The notes: generated from the sequence alone by a model not told the origin. Counted from the stretch's first letter, positions 34,903 through 45,085 are shown. The stretch is DNA of 64,000 nt from Roseobacter sp. (GCA_024636495.1 JAGXGZ010000050.1:62001-126000); one strand, 5' to 3'. Numbers and translations are program-made.

Positions 34903-35985
34903 GTGGCGGGCACCCATATCCTTGTGATGAACGCAGGGTCGTCTTCGATCAAGACGGCCCTGTTCGATGCCGCCCTGACCGAGGTCCTGCGGATCGAGGC
35001 CACAGGCATCGGCACCGCAGGGTCGATCAAAATCGGGACCATTGCCCAAGCCGCTGACCTGTCCGATAACGCCGCCGCCCTTGCCGCGATCTTTGCCGCA
35101 CTCGCGGGCCAAGGCATCGCCGTCAGCACCCTGCACGCCGTGGCCCACCGCGTCGTCCATGGCGGCACCAAACTGACCCAAGCCAGCCTGATCACGCCGC
35201 AAGTCCGCGACGCCATCGCCGACTGCATCACGCTCGCCCCCTTACATAACCCGCACCATCTGGCCGCAATTGATGCGGTTCGCCAGCTTGCCCCCGATCT
35301 GCCCCAATGCGCCAGTTTCGACACTGCCTTTCACGCCACCATCCCCGATGTCGCCCGCCGCTACGCCTTGCCCGATCGCACCGATCTGGCGGGCTTGCAA
35401 CGCTACGGCTTTCACGGCACCAGCTACGCGGCCCTTGTGCGCGCGCTCCCTGAGCAAAGCGGCACGCTGCCCCGGCGGTTGCTGGCCTGTCACCTTGGCA
35501 ATGGGGCCTCGCTTTGCGCGATCCTTGACGGGCGAAGCGTGGCCACAACCATGGGGTACTCGCCGCTTTCAGGCCTGACCATGGGCACCCGCGTGGGCGA
35601 GATTGATGCAGGTGCTGTACTACGGCTGGTCCGGCAATTGGGTTTGGATGAAACCGAAACCCTGTTGCACCACGACGCTGGCCTGCTGGGGCTCTCTAAC
35701 CTCAGCCCAGACATGCGCAGTCTCGAAACCAGCGACAGCCCCGCAGCGCAATTTGCCATCGATCATTTCTGCTATTGGGCCGCCCGCCAAGCGGGGTCGA
35801 TGATCGCCGCGATGGGCGGGTTGGATGCCATCGCCTTTACCGGCGGTATCGGCGAGAACTCAGCCACGATACGGAACACCATTCTTGACAAGCTTTCTTG
35901 GATGGGAAACCTTCCCAGTTATACCGTGGAAGCACAGGAAGAAATTCAGATTGCCCGCGAAGCCAGCGTTTTACTGACCCCCTGA
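34903..35985 (+). CDS. ackA: Acetate kinase
   Basis: 360 aa, GTG start at 34903, three bases after the xsc stop. ASKHA-fold kinase converting acetyl phosphate and ADP into acetate and ATP. Signatures are ILVMNAGSSSIKTALF at the N-terminus, YGFHGTSYAAL, and HLGNGASLCAILDGRSVATTMG. It is somewhat shorter than the usual 390-400 aa but both signatures are intact. In many sulfonate users the gene after xsc is pta; here no pta is visible in the window. The next gene, soeA, begins 15 bp later. Confidence 0.93.
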   Translation: MAGTHILVMNAGSSSIKTALFDAALTEVLRIEATGIGTAGSIKIGTIAQAADLSDNAAALAAIFAALAGQGIAVSTLHAVAHRVVHGGTKLTQASLITPQVRDAIADCITLAPLHNPHHLAAIDAVRQLAPDLPQCASFDTAFHATIPDVARRYALPDRTDLAGLQRYGFHGTSYAALVRALPEQSGTLPRRLLACHLGNGASLCAILDGRSVATTMGYSPLSGLTMGTRVGEIDAGAVLRLVRQLGLDETETLLHHDAGLLGLSNLSPDMRSLETSDSPAAQFAIDHFCYWAARQAGSMIAAMGGLDAIAFTGGIGENSATIRNTILDKLSWMGNLPSYTVEAQEEIQIAREASVLLTP

Positions 35986-36000
35986 AGAAAGAGAGCAAGG

Positions 36001-38829
36001 ATGACGCATAAGCAACCGGTTCTCGACCTAAGCCCGCCTGTATCGGACGAAATCCGCAAAACAACCTGCTATATGTGTGCCTGCCGCTGCGGGATCGATG
36101 TGCATATGAAAGCGGATGCCACGGGCGAAATGAAGGTCGCTTATATCGAAGGCAACCGCGATCATCCCGTCAACAAAGGCGTGCTATGCGCCAAGGGGAG
36201 CGCAGGCATCATGCAGCACAATGCGCCCGCCCGGTTGCGCAAACCTCTCAAACGCGTTGGCGAACGCGGATCAGGCGAATTCGAGGAAATCGAATGGGAA
36301 GAGGCCCTGCAAATCGCCACCGATTGGCTGGCCCCGATCCGCGCCGAGGCGCCCGAGAAGCTGGCGTTTTTTACGGGGCGCGATCAATCCCAAAGCTTTA
36401 CCTCATTCTGGGCGCAAAACTTTGGCACGCCGAATTATGCGGCCCATGGCGGGTTCTGTTCGGTTAATATGGCAGCGGCGGGGATCTACACTATTGGCGG
36501 CGCATTCTGGGAATTTGGCCAGCCAGATTGGGACCACACCAAGCTGTTTATGTTATTCGGCGTGGCCGAGGATCACGACAGCAATCCCATCAAAATGGGT
36601 ATCGGCAAGATCAAAGCACGCGGCGCGCGGGTCATTGGCGTCAACCCGATCCGCACCGGCTATAACGCCGTGGCTGATGATTGGGTCGGCATCACACCGG
36701 GCACCGACGGGCTATTTATCCTGTCGATGATCCATTGCCTGATGAAAGCCGGGCGCATGGATCTGGACTATCTGGCGCGCTTCACCGATGCGCCGGTGCT
36801 GGTCAATGGCGATGAAACCTCGCCCGAATTCGGCCTGTTGCTGCGCGACGACGCGGGCAAGCAATTGGTGATCTGTCGCAAGACCGGCAAGCTGACGGCC
36901 TTTGACACCCCCGGCGTGCGCCCCGATCTGTCGGCCACCCATACCGTGGGCGACATCACGCATCGCCCCGTCTTTCACCACATGGCGGAAAAATACCTCT
37001 GCGAGGAGTACGCCCCCGAGGCCGTAGCCGGGCGATGCGGCATCCCTGCGCCGCGCATCCGTGCCATCGCTGCTGAAATCGCGCGGACAGCCTTTGACGA
37101 GGCGTTCGAGCTTGACCATGAATGGACCGATTTTCGCGGCGATACCCACAAGACCATGACGGGCCGCCCCGTATCCTTTCACGCCATGCGCGGAATCTCG
37201 GCCCATGCCAACGGGTTTCAGACCTGCCGCGCCTTGCATACGCTGCAAATCATCCTTGGCACCGTCGAAGTCCCCGGCGGCTTTCGTTTCAAACCCCCCT
37301 ATCCCAAACCGGCGACAGCGCACCCCAAACCCCATTGCGGCGTGACCCCCGGCCAACCGCTGGACGGCCCGCATCTGGGCTATGTCCACGGGCCGAATGA
37401 TCTGGCGCTAAAGCCCGATGGCACCCCTGCCCGCATCGACAAAGCCTTCACCTGGGAAAACCCGCTCAGCGCCCATGGCCTGATGCATATGGTGATCTCG
37501 AACGCCCACGCGGGTGATCCCTACAAGATCGACACGTTGTTCATGTATATGGCGAATATGTCGTGGAATTCGTCGATGAATACCGGCGGCGTGATGCAGA
37601 TGCTGACCGACAAAGACGCAAACGGCGACTACGTCATCCCGCGCATCATCTATTCCGATGCCTATAGCTCGGAAATGGTGGCGTTTGCTGATCTGGTCCT
37701 GCCCGACACGACTTATCTTGAGCGTCACGATTGCATCAGCCTGCTGGACCGTCCGATCTGCGAGGCCGACGCCGCCGCCGATGCAATCCGCTGGCCCGTG
37801 GTGGAACCCGACCGCGATGTGCGCGGCTTCCAATCGGTGCTGTGTGATCTGGGTGCGCGACTGGGGTTGCCGGGGTTTGTAAACGATACCGGAGGCCAGA
37901 AATACGCCGATTACGCCGACTACATCACCAACCACGAACGTCGCCCCGGCATCGGCCCACTGGCAGGGTTTCGCGGCGCGGATGGCAGCAAATCAGGACG
38001 CGGCGCACCAAACCCCAGCCAACTGGACAGCTACATCAAAAACGGCGGGTTTTTCGTCGAACATATCCCCGACGGTGCGCAATATTACAAACCGTGGAAC
38101 GCTGCCTATCAGCACTGGGCCGTCAAAATCGGCCTGTTCGATGCGCCCCAACCCTATCTTTTCTCGCTCTATGCCGAACCCCTGCGCCGCTTTCAACTGG
38201 CCGCCGAAGGCCATGGAGACCGCCAACCCCCGGACCACCTGCGCGCCCGAATCAAACACACCATGTCGCCCCTGCCCATCTGGTACGAGACCGACCAAAG
38301 CGGCAACGACGGCTTCACCATCACCGCCCTGACCCAGCGCCCGATGGCGATGTACCACAGCTGGGGCAGCCAAAACGCATGGCTGCGCCAACTACATGGC
38401 CACAACCCGCTCTATGTCCCGACAAAGCTGATGCGCGAAAACGATCTGATGGACGGGGACTGGGCCCGCGTCACCTCCCCCCATGGCGGAATCACCGTGC
38501 CCGTGCTTGAAATGGCGGCGCTCAACGAAAACACAGTCTGGACATGGAACGCCATCGGCAAACGCAAAGGTGCTTGGGCGCTGGATGAAAACGCCCCCGA
38601 GGCCACCAAAGGCTTCCTGCTCAACCACCTGATCCACGAACTTCTGCCGCCCAAGGGCGACGGATTACGCTGGTCCAACTCCGACCCGATCACAGGCCAG
38701 GCCGCGTGGTTCGACCTCAAGGTCAAACTCGCCAAAGCCACCCCACCAACGGAATCCAAACCCGTCATAGCCAAACAAAAATCCCCCGTCCCCAAAGCCC
38801 CAAAAAATCTCAAATGGCAAACCAAATAG
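36001..38829 (+). CDS. soeA: Sulfite dehydrogenase SoeA, molybdopterin subunit
   Basis: 942 aa molybdopterin oxidoreductase of the DMSO reductase family. The N-terminal [4Fe-4S] motif is CYMCACRCG with a fourth Cys in GVLCAKG. No Tat signal is seen, so it faces the cytoplasm, as known for SoeABC, which oxidises sulfite to sulfate and passes electrons to quinone. The assignment rests on the SoeB and SoeC partners and on the position after xsc, which makes sulfite. A Pro/Lys-rich 30-residue tail (from about residue 912) is peculiar. Thiosulfate or polysulfide reductases are the alternatives by family. Confidence 0.88.
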   Translation: MTHKQPVLDLSPPVSDEIRKTTCYMCACRCGIDVHMKADATGEMKVAYIEGNRDHPVNKGVLCAKGSAGIMQHNAPARLRKPLKRVGERGSGEFEEIEWEEALQIATDWLAPIRAEAPEKLAFFTGRDQSQSFTSFWAQNFGTPNYAAHGGFCSVNMAAAGIYTIGGAFWEFGQPDWDHTKLFMLFGVAEDHDSNPIKMGIGKIKARGARVIGVNPIRTGYNAVADDWVGITPGTDGLFILSMIHCLMKAGRMDLDYLARFTDAPVLVNGDETSPEFGLLLRDDAGKQLVICRKTGKLTAFDTPGVRPDLSATHTVGDITHRPVFHHMAEKYLCEEYAPEAVAGRCGIPAPRIRAIAAEIARTAFDEAFELDHEWTDFRGDTHKTMTGRPVSFHAMRGISAHANGFQTCRALHTLQIILGTVEVPGGFRFKPPYPKPATAHPKPHCGVTPGQPLDGPHLGYVHGPNDLALKPDGTPARIDKAFTWENPLSAHGLMHMVISNAHAGDPYKIDTLFMYMANMSWNSSMNTGGVMQMLTDKDANGDYVIPRIIYSDAYSSEMVAFADLVLPDTTYLERHDCISLLDRPICEADAAADAIRWPVVEPDRDVRGFQSVLCDLGARLGLPGFVNDTGGQKYADYADYITNHERRPGIGPLAGFRGADGSKSGRGAPNPSQLDSYIKNGGFFVEHIPDGAQYYKPWNAAYQHWAVKIGLFDAPQPYLFSLYAEPLRRFQLAAEGHGDRQPPDHLRARIKHTMSPLPIWYETDQSGNDGFTITALTQRPMAMYHSWGSQNAWLRQLHGHNPLYVPTKLMRENDLMDGDWARVTSPHGGITVPVLEMAALNENTVWTWNAIGKRKGAWALDENAPEATKGFLLNHLIHELLPPKGDGLRWSNSDPITGQAAWFDLKVKLAKATPPTESKPVIAKQKSPVPKAPKNLKWQTK

Positions 38830-38832
38830 CCC

Positions 38833-38880
38833 CTTCTCTGGCTCCTAAATATCCCGGGGGTGTGGGGGCTGGCCCCCACT
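38833..38880 (-). repeat. Interspersed hairpin repeat, copy B (inside the soe operon)
   Basis: On the minus strand it reads GTGGGGGCCAGCCCCCAC followed by ACCCCCGGGATATTT and AGCCAGAGAAG, the same core as at 7257-7306. It fills most of the 76-bp spacer between soeA and soeB. The hairpin would form in the operon mRNA and could tune soeB-soeC expression or RNA stability. Confidence 0.75.
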
Positions 38881-38905
38881 CCGACAGCAGCAAAGCAAAC
38901 CGCAC

Positions 38906-39652
38906 ATGACCGAACTGCCAAAAACGACCCAGAAAAAACTCGGCCTCGTGATCGATCTGGACACCTGTGTCGGCTGCCATGCCTGCGTGATCTCGTGCAA
39001 AGGCTGGAACACCGAAAACTACGGCGCGCCACTGTCAGACCAGGACGCCTACGGTGCGGCACCATCCGGCACCTTCCTCAACCGCGTCCACAGCTATGAG
39101 GTTCAGCCCAACGAAGGTGCTGCTCAACTGATCCACTTCCCCAAATCCTGTTTGCATTGCGAAGACGCGCCTTGCGTCACCGTCTGCCCCACGGGTGCCA
39201 GTTATAAACGCAGCGAAGACGGCATCGTGCTCGTCAACGAATCCGACTGTATTGGCTGCGGGCTTTGCGCATGGGCCTGCCCCTACGGTGCCCGCGAAAT
39301 GGACCAAGCGGCAGGCGTGATGAAAAAATGCACCCTTTGTGTGGACCGCATCTATAACGACAACCTGCCGGAAGAAGACCGCATCCCGGCTTGCGTGCGC
39401 ACCTGCCCCTCCGGTGCGCGGCACTTTGGGGACCTTGGTGATCCCGACAGCGCGGTCAGCCAGTTGGTCGCAGATCGCGGCGGCGTCGATCTGATGCCCG
39501 AACAGGGCACAAAACCGGTGAATAAATATCTGCCCCCCCGCCCCAAGGACCAGATGCCAGAAATCGACGTGCTTGCCCCGTTTCTCGCCCCCATCACCGA
39601 CCAGCCCAAAGGGTTTCTGGGCTGGCTCGACCGTACCTTGGATAAACTCTGA
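38906..39652 (+). CDS. soeB: Sulfite dehydrogenase SoeB, iron-sulfur subunit
   Basis: 248 aa ferredoxin-like electron-transfer subunit with four Cys clusters: DTCVGCHACVISCKGWN, SCLHCEDAPCVTVCPTGA, DCIGCGLCAWACPYGA and CTLCVDRIYN ... CVRTCPSGA, enough for four [4Fe-4S] centres. It would carry electrons from SoeA to the membrane subunit. Its stop overlaps the soeC start codon (TGATG). Confidence 0.9.
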   Translation: MTELPKTTQKKLGLVIDLDTCVGCHACVISCKGWNTENYGAPLSDQDAYGAAPSGTFLNRVHSYEVQPNEGAAQLIHFPKSCLHCEDAPCVTVCPTGASYKRSEDGIVLVNESDCIGCGLCAWACPYGAREMDQAAGVMKKCTLCVDRIYNDNLPEEDRIPACVRTCPSGARHFGDLGDPDSAVSQLVADRGGVDLMPEQGTKPVNKYLPPRPKDQMPEIDVLAPFLAPITDQPKGFLGWLDRTLDKL

Positions 39653-40524
39653 TGCATCCTGCCCCGTCCGTAATCTTCTTCAGCACGTTCTCGGGTCTGG
39701 GCTTTGGCCTGCTGTTCTGGCTCGGGCTTGGCTGGCCGTCGCCCGATGGCGTCGTCGCCTTTGTGTTCTTCGCCATTGCCTATCTGCTGGCCGTCGGCGG
39801 GCTGATCGCCTCGACCTTCCATCTTGGCCACCCCGAACGCGCGCTCAAGGCGTTTAGCCAGTGGAAAACCAGCTGGCTCAGCCGCGAGGGGGTCTGCGCC
39901 GTGGCCGCTCTGATCGTGATGGCAATCTATGGTGCCGGAGCGGTCTTTGCTGGGGAGCACTGGCGCGTCCTTGGCGTGATCGGCGGGCTCCTCTCCCTCG
40001 GCACCGTTTTCACCACCGCAATGATCTATGCCCAGCTCAAAACCGTACCGCGCTGGAACATGCCCCTGACACCGCTCAACTTTCTGTCGCTTTCCATTGC
40101 GGGCGGTGCGCTGCTGGCTGGGCAAGTCACTTGGGCGCTGTGGCTGATCCTTCTCGCAGGTGCCATCCAACTTGCCACTTGGATCGTGGGGGACACGCGC
40201 TTTGCCACCTCGGGCACCACGCTTGCCACCGCCACCCAGCTGGGCGGCATCGGGCAGGTCCGCGCGTTTGAGCCACCGCACACAGGCACCAACTATCTGC
40301 TGCGTGAATTCGTCTATGTGATCGGGCGCAAACATGGTTTCAAACTGCGGGTGATCGCGCTTGTGCTGATGACCGTGCTACCCATCGTTCTGCTGCTGGT
40401 GCCTTTCTCGCATGTGGCGGGCGGGCTTGCCGTACTGGTGCATGTGGCGGGTGTGTTAGCCGCCCGCTGGCTGTTCTTTGCGCAGGCGGAACATGTCGTC
40501 GGTCTGTACTACGGCAAAAGGTAA
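39652..40524 (+). CDS. soeC: Sulfite dehydrogenase SoeC, membrane anchor subunit
   Basis: 290 aa with about eight hydrophobic helices, DmsC-type membrane anchor that passes electrons to the quinone pool. The N-terminus (PSVIFFSTFSGLGFGLLFWLGL) and the STFHLGHPERALKAFSQWKTSWLSREG segment are characteristic of the DmsC family. It is the last gene of the xsc-ackA-soeABC run, coupled to soeB. No export gene for sulfate or sulfite (tauE-type) follows. Confidence 0.9.
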   Translation: MHPAPSVIFFSTFSGLGFGLLFWLGLGWPSPDGVVAFVFFAIAYLLAVGGLIASTFHLGHPERALKAFSQWKTSWLSREGVCAVAALIVMAIYGAGAVFAGEHWRVLGVIGGLLSLGTVFTTAMIYAQLKTVPRWNMPLTPLNFLSLSIAGGALLAGQVTWALWLILLAGAIQLATWIVGDTRFATSGTTLATATQLGGIGQVRAFEPPHTGTNYLLREFVYVIGRKHGFKLRVIALVLMTVLPIVLLLVPFSHVAGGLAVLVHVAGVLAARWLFFAQAEHVVGLYYGKR

Positions 40525-40583
40525 AACGGGCGCGCAGGTTTTACCCCACACGCCCGAAGGTCGCGATAAAACAGCGTAAAGGC

Positions 40584-41459
40584 TTAAGCCATCAAACCGG
40601 CGTGACGCAGACCCGCATTCACCAGCGCCTTGGTGCTGTCTGTCAATGGTGTCAGCGGCAGGCGTACCTCGTCCGAACACAGGCCCAGCTGCGACATGGC
40701 GTATTTCACACCGACCAAGCCCGGCTCGGTAAAGATCGCTTTGTGCAGCGGCATCATCTTGTCCTGGATAGCCAAGGCGGCAGCGTAATCACCGGCAAGA
40801 CAATGCGCCTGCATCTGGCTCAGCAGCTTGGGTGCCACATTGGCAGTCACCGAAATACATCCAACGCCGCCTTGGGCGTTGAACCCGTGCGCGGTCGCAT
40901 CCTCGCCCGAAAGCTGGATGAAATCCGGCCCGCACAGCATCCGCTGGTCACAGACCCGCGCCAGATCACCGGTGGCATCCTTGACACCGACGATGCGCGG
41001 CAGCTTGGCCAGCTCGGCCATGGTCGCTGGCGTCATGTCCACGACGGAACGGCCAGGGATGTTGTAGATGATGATCGGCAGACCGCAGGCTTCATGGATT
41101 GCGGTGAAATGCGCGATCAGCCCGGTTTGGGTCGGCTTGTTATAATAGGGGGTAACGACCAGAACGGCGTCGGCGCCGACTGTTTCGGCGTGCTTGGCCA
41201 GACGGATGCTTTCAACCGTGTTATTCGACCCGGCTCCCGCAACGACAGGAATGCGTCCGGCAGCGGCTTTGACCACTTCGGCAACGACGGTTTCATGTTC
41301 GGCATGAGTCAAGGTGGGCGACTCGCCCGTGGTACCAACGGGGACCAGCCCGTTTGACCCTTCGGCGATGTGCCACTCAACCAGCTTTTTGAGCGTGTCC
41401 AAATCCAGCGCGCCGTTCGTGAACGGCGTGACGAGTGCAGGTAGTGAACCTTGTAACAT
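40584..41459 (-). CDS. dapA: 4-hydroxy-tetrahydrodipicolinate synthase
   Basis: 291 aa from the ATG at 41459, with AAGGAGCG upstream. Class I aldolase fold; condenses pyruvate with aspartate semialdehyde at the branch to lysine and diaminopimelate. Motifs are [49 protein letters not shown] with the catalytic Tyr, and the Schiff-base Lys in GVKDATGDL. It is divergent from the lytic transglycosylase gene across 129 bp. Confidence 0.95.
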   Translation of the reverse strand: MLQGSLPALVTPFTNGALDLDTLKKLVEWHIAEGSNGLVPVGTTGESPTLTHAEHETVVAEVVKAAAGRIPVVAGAGSNNTVESIRLAKHAETVGADAVLVVTPYYNKPTQTGLIAHFTAIHEACGLPIIIYNIPGRSVVDMTPATMAELAKLPRIVGVKDATGDLARVCDQRMLCGPDFIQLSGEDATAHGFNAQGGVGCISVTANVAPKLLSQMQAHCLAGDYAAALAIQDKMMPLHKAIFTEPGLVGVKYAMSQLGLCSDEVRLPLTPLTDSTKALVNAGLRHAGLMA

Positions 41460-41588
41460 GAGCACGCTCCTTTTCTTGCGTTGCTGGGCAGGCGCCCTAT
41501 TGCTGACTGGCGGCAACGTGAGTTGAACCCTGCGCGCCTTACAGTATGTTGCAAGGCTGTAGCCCCTGAACAGTAGGAAATGCAAGTG

Positions 41589-43553
41589 ATGACACGCGCC
41601 CTCGCGACGCTGATACTGGTTTTGACCCTTGCGTCTCCTGCGCTGGCCGAACGCCCTCGGCCACTAGGTTGGGCGATGGATGCTGTAAGGGCGGGCAACT
41701 GGGACAATGCCGCGATGATTGCCAGCCGCGATGGCACAGTGGCCAAAGACATTGTCGAATGGCACCGCCTGCGTGCAGGACTGGGCAGCTATGACGAGGT
41801 GACCGCGTTCCTGAACCGCCGCCCCGACTGGCCCGGAGAAGACTATCTGCGCGCGCAATCAGAAGACGCAGTGATCGCCGCTGGCGATGCCGCCATGATC
41901 GCGTTTTTCCAAGGCCGCGAGCCGCAAACCCCCCGCGGTGTTCTGGGCTATACTGCGGCCCTGACACGGGCAGACCGTGGCGGAGAGGCGCAAGCGCGGC
42001 TTGTTCTGGCGTGGCGCACCCTGCCAATGGATGCGATTTCCCAAGCGCTGTTTCTTGCCGCACACGAGGCGTTGCTGAAACCCCATCATGCCGCACGTTT
42101 GGACGCGATGCTGTGGCAGGGCGAACAGACGCAAGCGCGGCAGATGTTTGATCTGGTCAGCGCAGACGCCAAGGCGCTGGCGCAAACGCGGATCGCCCTG
42201 CAAAACCGCCAAGGCGATGTGAACGCGCTGATCAACGCGTTGCCAGCCCGCATGGGCGGCGATGCAGGGCTGCAAAAAGACCGCTTTGAATGGCGCATCC
42301 GCAAGGGGTTTGAGGACAGCGCCAAAGACCTGCTCCTGTCGCAATCGATCAGCGCCGCAGCCCTTGGCCAACCCGAGGCATGGGCCAACCGCCGCCGTGC
42401 GCTTGCCCGCGACGAGATGCGCAGCGGTGATCCGAAACGCGCCTACCGCATGGCCTCGCAACATTTCCTGGAGGAAGGATCGCATTACGCCGATCTTGAA
42501 TGGTTGTCGGGCTATATCGCGCTGCGTTTTCTCAAAGACCCCGAACTGGCGCTGATCCATTTCAGCAAACATGACAACGCCGTCGAATCCCCAATCAGCC
42601 AAGGCCGCGCCGCCTATTGGCAGGGCCGCGCCTTGCAAGACATGGGCGACGCGGCGGGGGCAGCCAAAGCCTATGCAAAAGGGGCAGAATTTCAGTCGTC
42701 ATTCTATGGTCTGTTGGCCGCCGAACGCGGGAACCTGCCGTTTGATCAGACATTAGCTGGCGAAGCGCCCAAACAGGATTGGCGCAGCTCTGCGCTTGCC
42801 TCTGCGCCCCTGTTCCAAGCAGGGATGCTTTTGCAAGCCTCGGGCGAGCTGAGCCTTGCCGAGCGGTTCTGGACCCATCTGGCAGAGCAGTTGATCGCAG
42901 ATGATGCCGCCCTGCTGGGTCAGGCCGCAATTGACATTGGCCAGCCGCATCTGGCCGTGATGATCGGCAAGCGCGTGGCCCAGCGCGGCATTACGATTGC
43001 GGCCCCTTATTACCCGCTGCATCCGGCGATCAAGCTGGACCTGAACATGGCCCCCGAAATGGTGCTGGCCATCACACGACGCGAAAGCGAATTTGACCCC
43101 GTCGTGCAAAGCCATGTTGGCGCGCGCGGATTGATGCAGTTGATGCCCGGCACCGCCGATGATGTCGCGCGCGATCTTGGGGTCAGCGGCCTGCACACAA
43201 CGGATCGCCTAACCGCAGACCCCGATTACAACGCGCTGTTGGGGGCGACGTATCTGGCGCAGATGGCGGGGCAGTTTAATGGCAATGTCGTCATGGTGTC
43301 GGCGGCCTATAACGCTGGCCCTGCCCGCCCACCGCGCTGGATGAACGACTATGGCGACCCGCGCGAAGGCGACATTGACGTGGTTGACTGGATCGAGATG
43401 ATCCCGTTCCGCGAGACGCAAAATTACGTCATGCGCGTCACAGAAAGCCTGCCGGTCTACCGCGCCCGTCTGGGTTTAAACCCGCTGCCGCGCCCCTTTA
43501 CCGAAGAACTTATCGGATCAACGCTTTTGCCGTTCGCGCCAAAAGGTGAATAG
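41589..43553 (+). CDS. slt: Soluble lytic murein transglycosylase (Slt family)
   Basis: 654 aa from the ATG at 41589 (41580 is in frame but too close to the AGGA site). Signal peptide ending ASPALA at about residue 20. A long helical superhelix domain (about 25-470) precedes the SLT lysozyme-like domain, with the catalytic Glu in [11 protein letters not shown], followed by [20 protein letters not shown] and [13 protein letters not shown]. It cleaves the glycan strands of peptidoglycan in the periplasm, giving 1,6-anhydro ends. Its end overlaps that of the convergent transporter gene by 36 bp. Confidence 0.93.
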   Translation: MTRALATLILVLTLASPALAERPRPLGWAMDAVRAGNWDNAAMIASRDGTVAKDIVEWHRLRAGLGSYDEVTAFLNRRPDWPGEDYLRAQSEDAVIAAGDAAMIAFFQGREPQTPRGVLGYTAALTRADRGGEAQARLVLAWRTLPMDAISQALFLAAHEALLKPHHAARLDAMLWQGEQTQARQMFDLVSADAKALAQTRIALQNRQGDVNALINALPARMGGDAGLQKDRFEWRIRKGFEDSAKDLLLSQSISAAALGQPEAWANRRRALARDEMRSGDPKRAYRMASQHFLEEGSHYADLEWLSGYIALRFLKDPELALIHFSKHDNAVESPISQGRAAYWQGRALQDMGDAAGAAKAYAKGAEFQSSFYGLLAAERGNLPFDQTLAGEAPKQDWRSSALASAPLFQAGMLLQASGELSLAERFWTHLAEQLIADDAALLGQAAIDIGQPHLAVMIGKRVAQRGITIAAPYYPLHPAIKLDLNMAPEMVLAITRRESEFDPVVQSHVGARGLMQLMPGTADDVARDLGVSGLHTTDRLTADPDYNALLGATYLAQMAGQFNGNVVMVSAAYNAGPARPPRWMNDYGDPREGDIDVVDWIEMIPFRETQNYVMRVTESLPVYRARLGLNPLPRPFTEELIGSTLLPFAPKGE

Positions 43554-44417
43554 GCCAGCGGCCACAATCAGCGCGGCACCGATGGCAACATTGGTGCGCA
43601 CGTCTTCTCCGAAAATGCTGATGCCGATGATGCTGGCAAAGACCAGTTGCAGATAGGCAAAGGGCTGCACCGCGCTGGCCTCGGCCACCTCGTAACAGCG
43701 GATCAGCAGCCAGTGCCCCGTCACGCCCGTGACGCATAGGATCGCCATATAGATCCAATCGGTCGCCGCCATCGGTTCCCAAAACCAGATGCCCGCAGCC
43801 GTCATGGCGATAGCCCCGGTAATGCCTGTCCAGAAAAAGCTCGTCGCGGTTTTGTCCTTGCGGCCCACATAGCGGGTCAGCAGGCCATAAACTGCAAACA
43901 TCGCTGCCGCGATCAGCGGGATGATGGCAGCGGGGTTAAAGACGTTCATGCCCGGTTGCAGGATGATCAACACCCCGACAAAGCCCACACCAATCGCCGC
44001 CCACCTGCGCCAACCCACGCTTTCGCCCAGCACGGGGCCAGACAGGGCCGCGACCAACAGCGGATAGCAGGTAAAGACCGCGTGGCTTTCGACCAACCCC
44101 AGAATGGTGAACCCGATCACCATCACGCAAATCTCGGCGGCCAGCAGCAGGCCGCGCAGCGTTTGCAGCACGGGCTGGCTGGTTTTGGCCACGGCGCGCA
44201 AGCCGCCCGCATGCCGTTTGGCAATGGCAATCACGAAGGCCGCAAAGAACCAATAGCGGATCATCACGACCATCATGACGTTGTATTCGGCGGCCAAATG
44301 CCGCGACAGCCCGTCTTGCACCGCAAAAACAAAGGTCGTCAGCACCATCAGCGTAATGCCAAGCGGGATGTTGTTTGACTGCGCCGCCGCCGCTGCGCGG
44401 TTGGTGGCGCGGGTCAC
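43518..44417 (-). CDS. DMT superfamily (EamA) transporter
   Basis: 299 aa from a GTG at 44417 that overlaps the mnmD stop (GTGA). Ten hydrophobic helices in two EamA repeats, the second repeat around AAAMFAVYGLLTRYVGRKDKTATSFFW to the C-terminal [16 protein letters not shown]. Substrate unknown; the family exports metabolites or amino acids and includes RhaT/YdcZ-type members. Its 3' end overlaps the lytic transglycosylase gene tail to tail. Confidence 0.85.
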   Translation of the reverse strand: MTRATNRAAAAAQSNNIPLGITLMVLTTFVFAVQDGLSRHLAAEYNVMMVVMIRYWFFAAFVIAIAKRHAGGLRAVAKTSQPVLQTLRGLLLAAEICVMVIGFTILGLVESHAVFTCYPLLVAALSGPVLGESVGWRRWAAIGVGFVGVLIILQPGMNVFNPAAIIPLIAAAMFAVYGLLTRYVGRKDKTATSFFWTGITGAIAMTAAGIWFWEPMAATDWIYMAILCVTGVTGHWLLIRCYEVAEASAVQPFAYLQLVFASIIGISIFGEDVRTNVAIGAALIVAAGLFTFWRERQKR

Positions 44418-45085
44418 ACGCGCACCGCCTGCGTCATGTGGCGCTTGCGGCCATACCCCTTGGTCCGCTGAACCGCGAAACCTGCCGCTTCCAATGCGCG
44501 CCGAACGGCCCCTGCGGCAGTGTAGGTCGCTGCCGTGCCAAAGGGTGCTGCGTGCCGCGACACATCGTTTAGCAACTCCGGCTCCCAAAGCTCTGGGTTT
44601 TTGGCGGGTGAAAACCCGTCCAGAAACCATGCATCGGCCAAGCCTTGCCATAGGGGGACGGTCTGGCGGGCATCCCCGATGATGACAGTCAGCTCAAGAC
44701 CCGGAAAAGACATCGTGCCGCCTTCAGGCGTCCATGCTGCCAGCAAAGCATCGCGCTTGCCGTCAAATTCGGGAAATTTCTCATGCGCCTGCGCCATGTC
44801 CGCGTGCGTCATCGGGTAAGCCTCGAATGATGTGAATTGCAAAGTCCCACGCGTGCCATTGCGCGCCCAAGCATCCCAAGCAACCAGCAGGTTCAGGCCC
44901 GTGCCAAACCCCAATTCCCCAATGCGAAACCCGTCGCGAAACCGATTGGGCAGATCATTGCCCTGCAAAAATACATAGCGGGTTTCCTCAACACCGTTAT
45001 CAAGGCTGAAATACGGGTCATCAAACATGGACGACACCGGAACACCGCTGTCTTTCCATTCAATATCAGCTGTCTGGTTCTCCAC
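44414..45085 (-). CDS. mnmD: tRNA mnm5s2U methyltransferase MnmD
   Basis: 223 aa SAM-dependent methyltransferase corresponding to the N-terminal half of bifunctional MnmC. SAM-binding signature IGELGFGTGLNLLVAWDAW, then DAWFLDGFSPAKNPELWEPELL and the C-terminal GYGRKRHMTQAV, all typical of MnmD/MnmC1. It would methylate 5-aminomethyl-2-thiouridine at the wobble position of tRNAs. The FAD domain that is fused in E. coli MnmC is not here; a divergent gene for a similar oxidase starts 61 bp away. Confidence 0.9.
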   Translation of the reverse strand: MENQTADIEWKDSGVPVSSMFDDPYFSLDNGVEETRYVFLQGNDLPNRFRDGFRIGELGFGTGLNLLVAWDAWARNGTRGTLQFTSFEAYPMTHADMAQAHEKFPEFDGKRDALLAAWTPEGGTMSFPGLELTVIIGDARQTVPLWQGLADAWFLDGFSPAKNPELWEPELLNDVSRHAAPFGTAATYTAAGAVRRALEAAGFAVQRTKGYGRKRHMTQAVRV

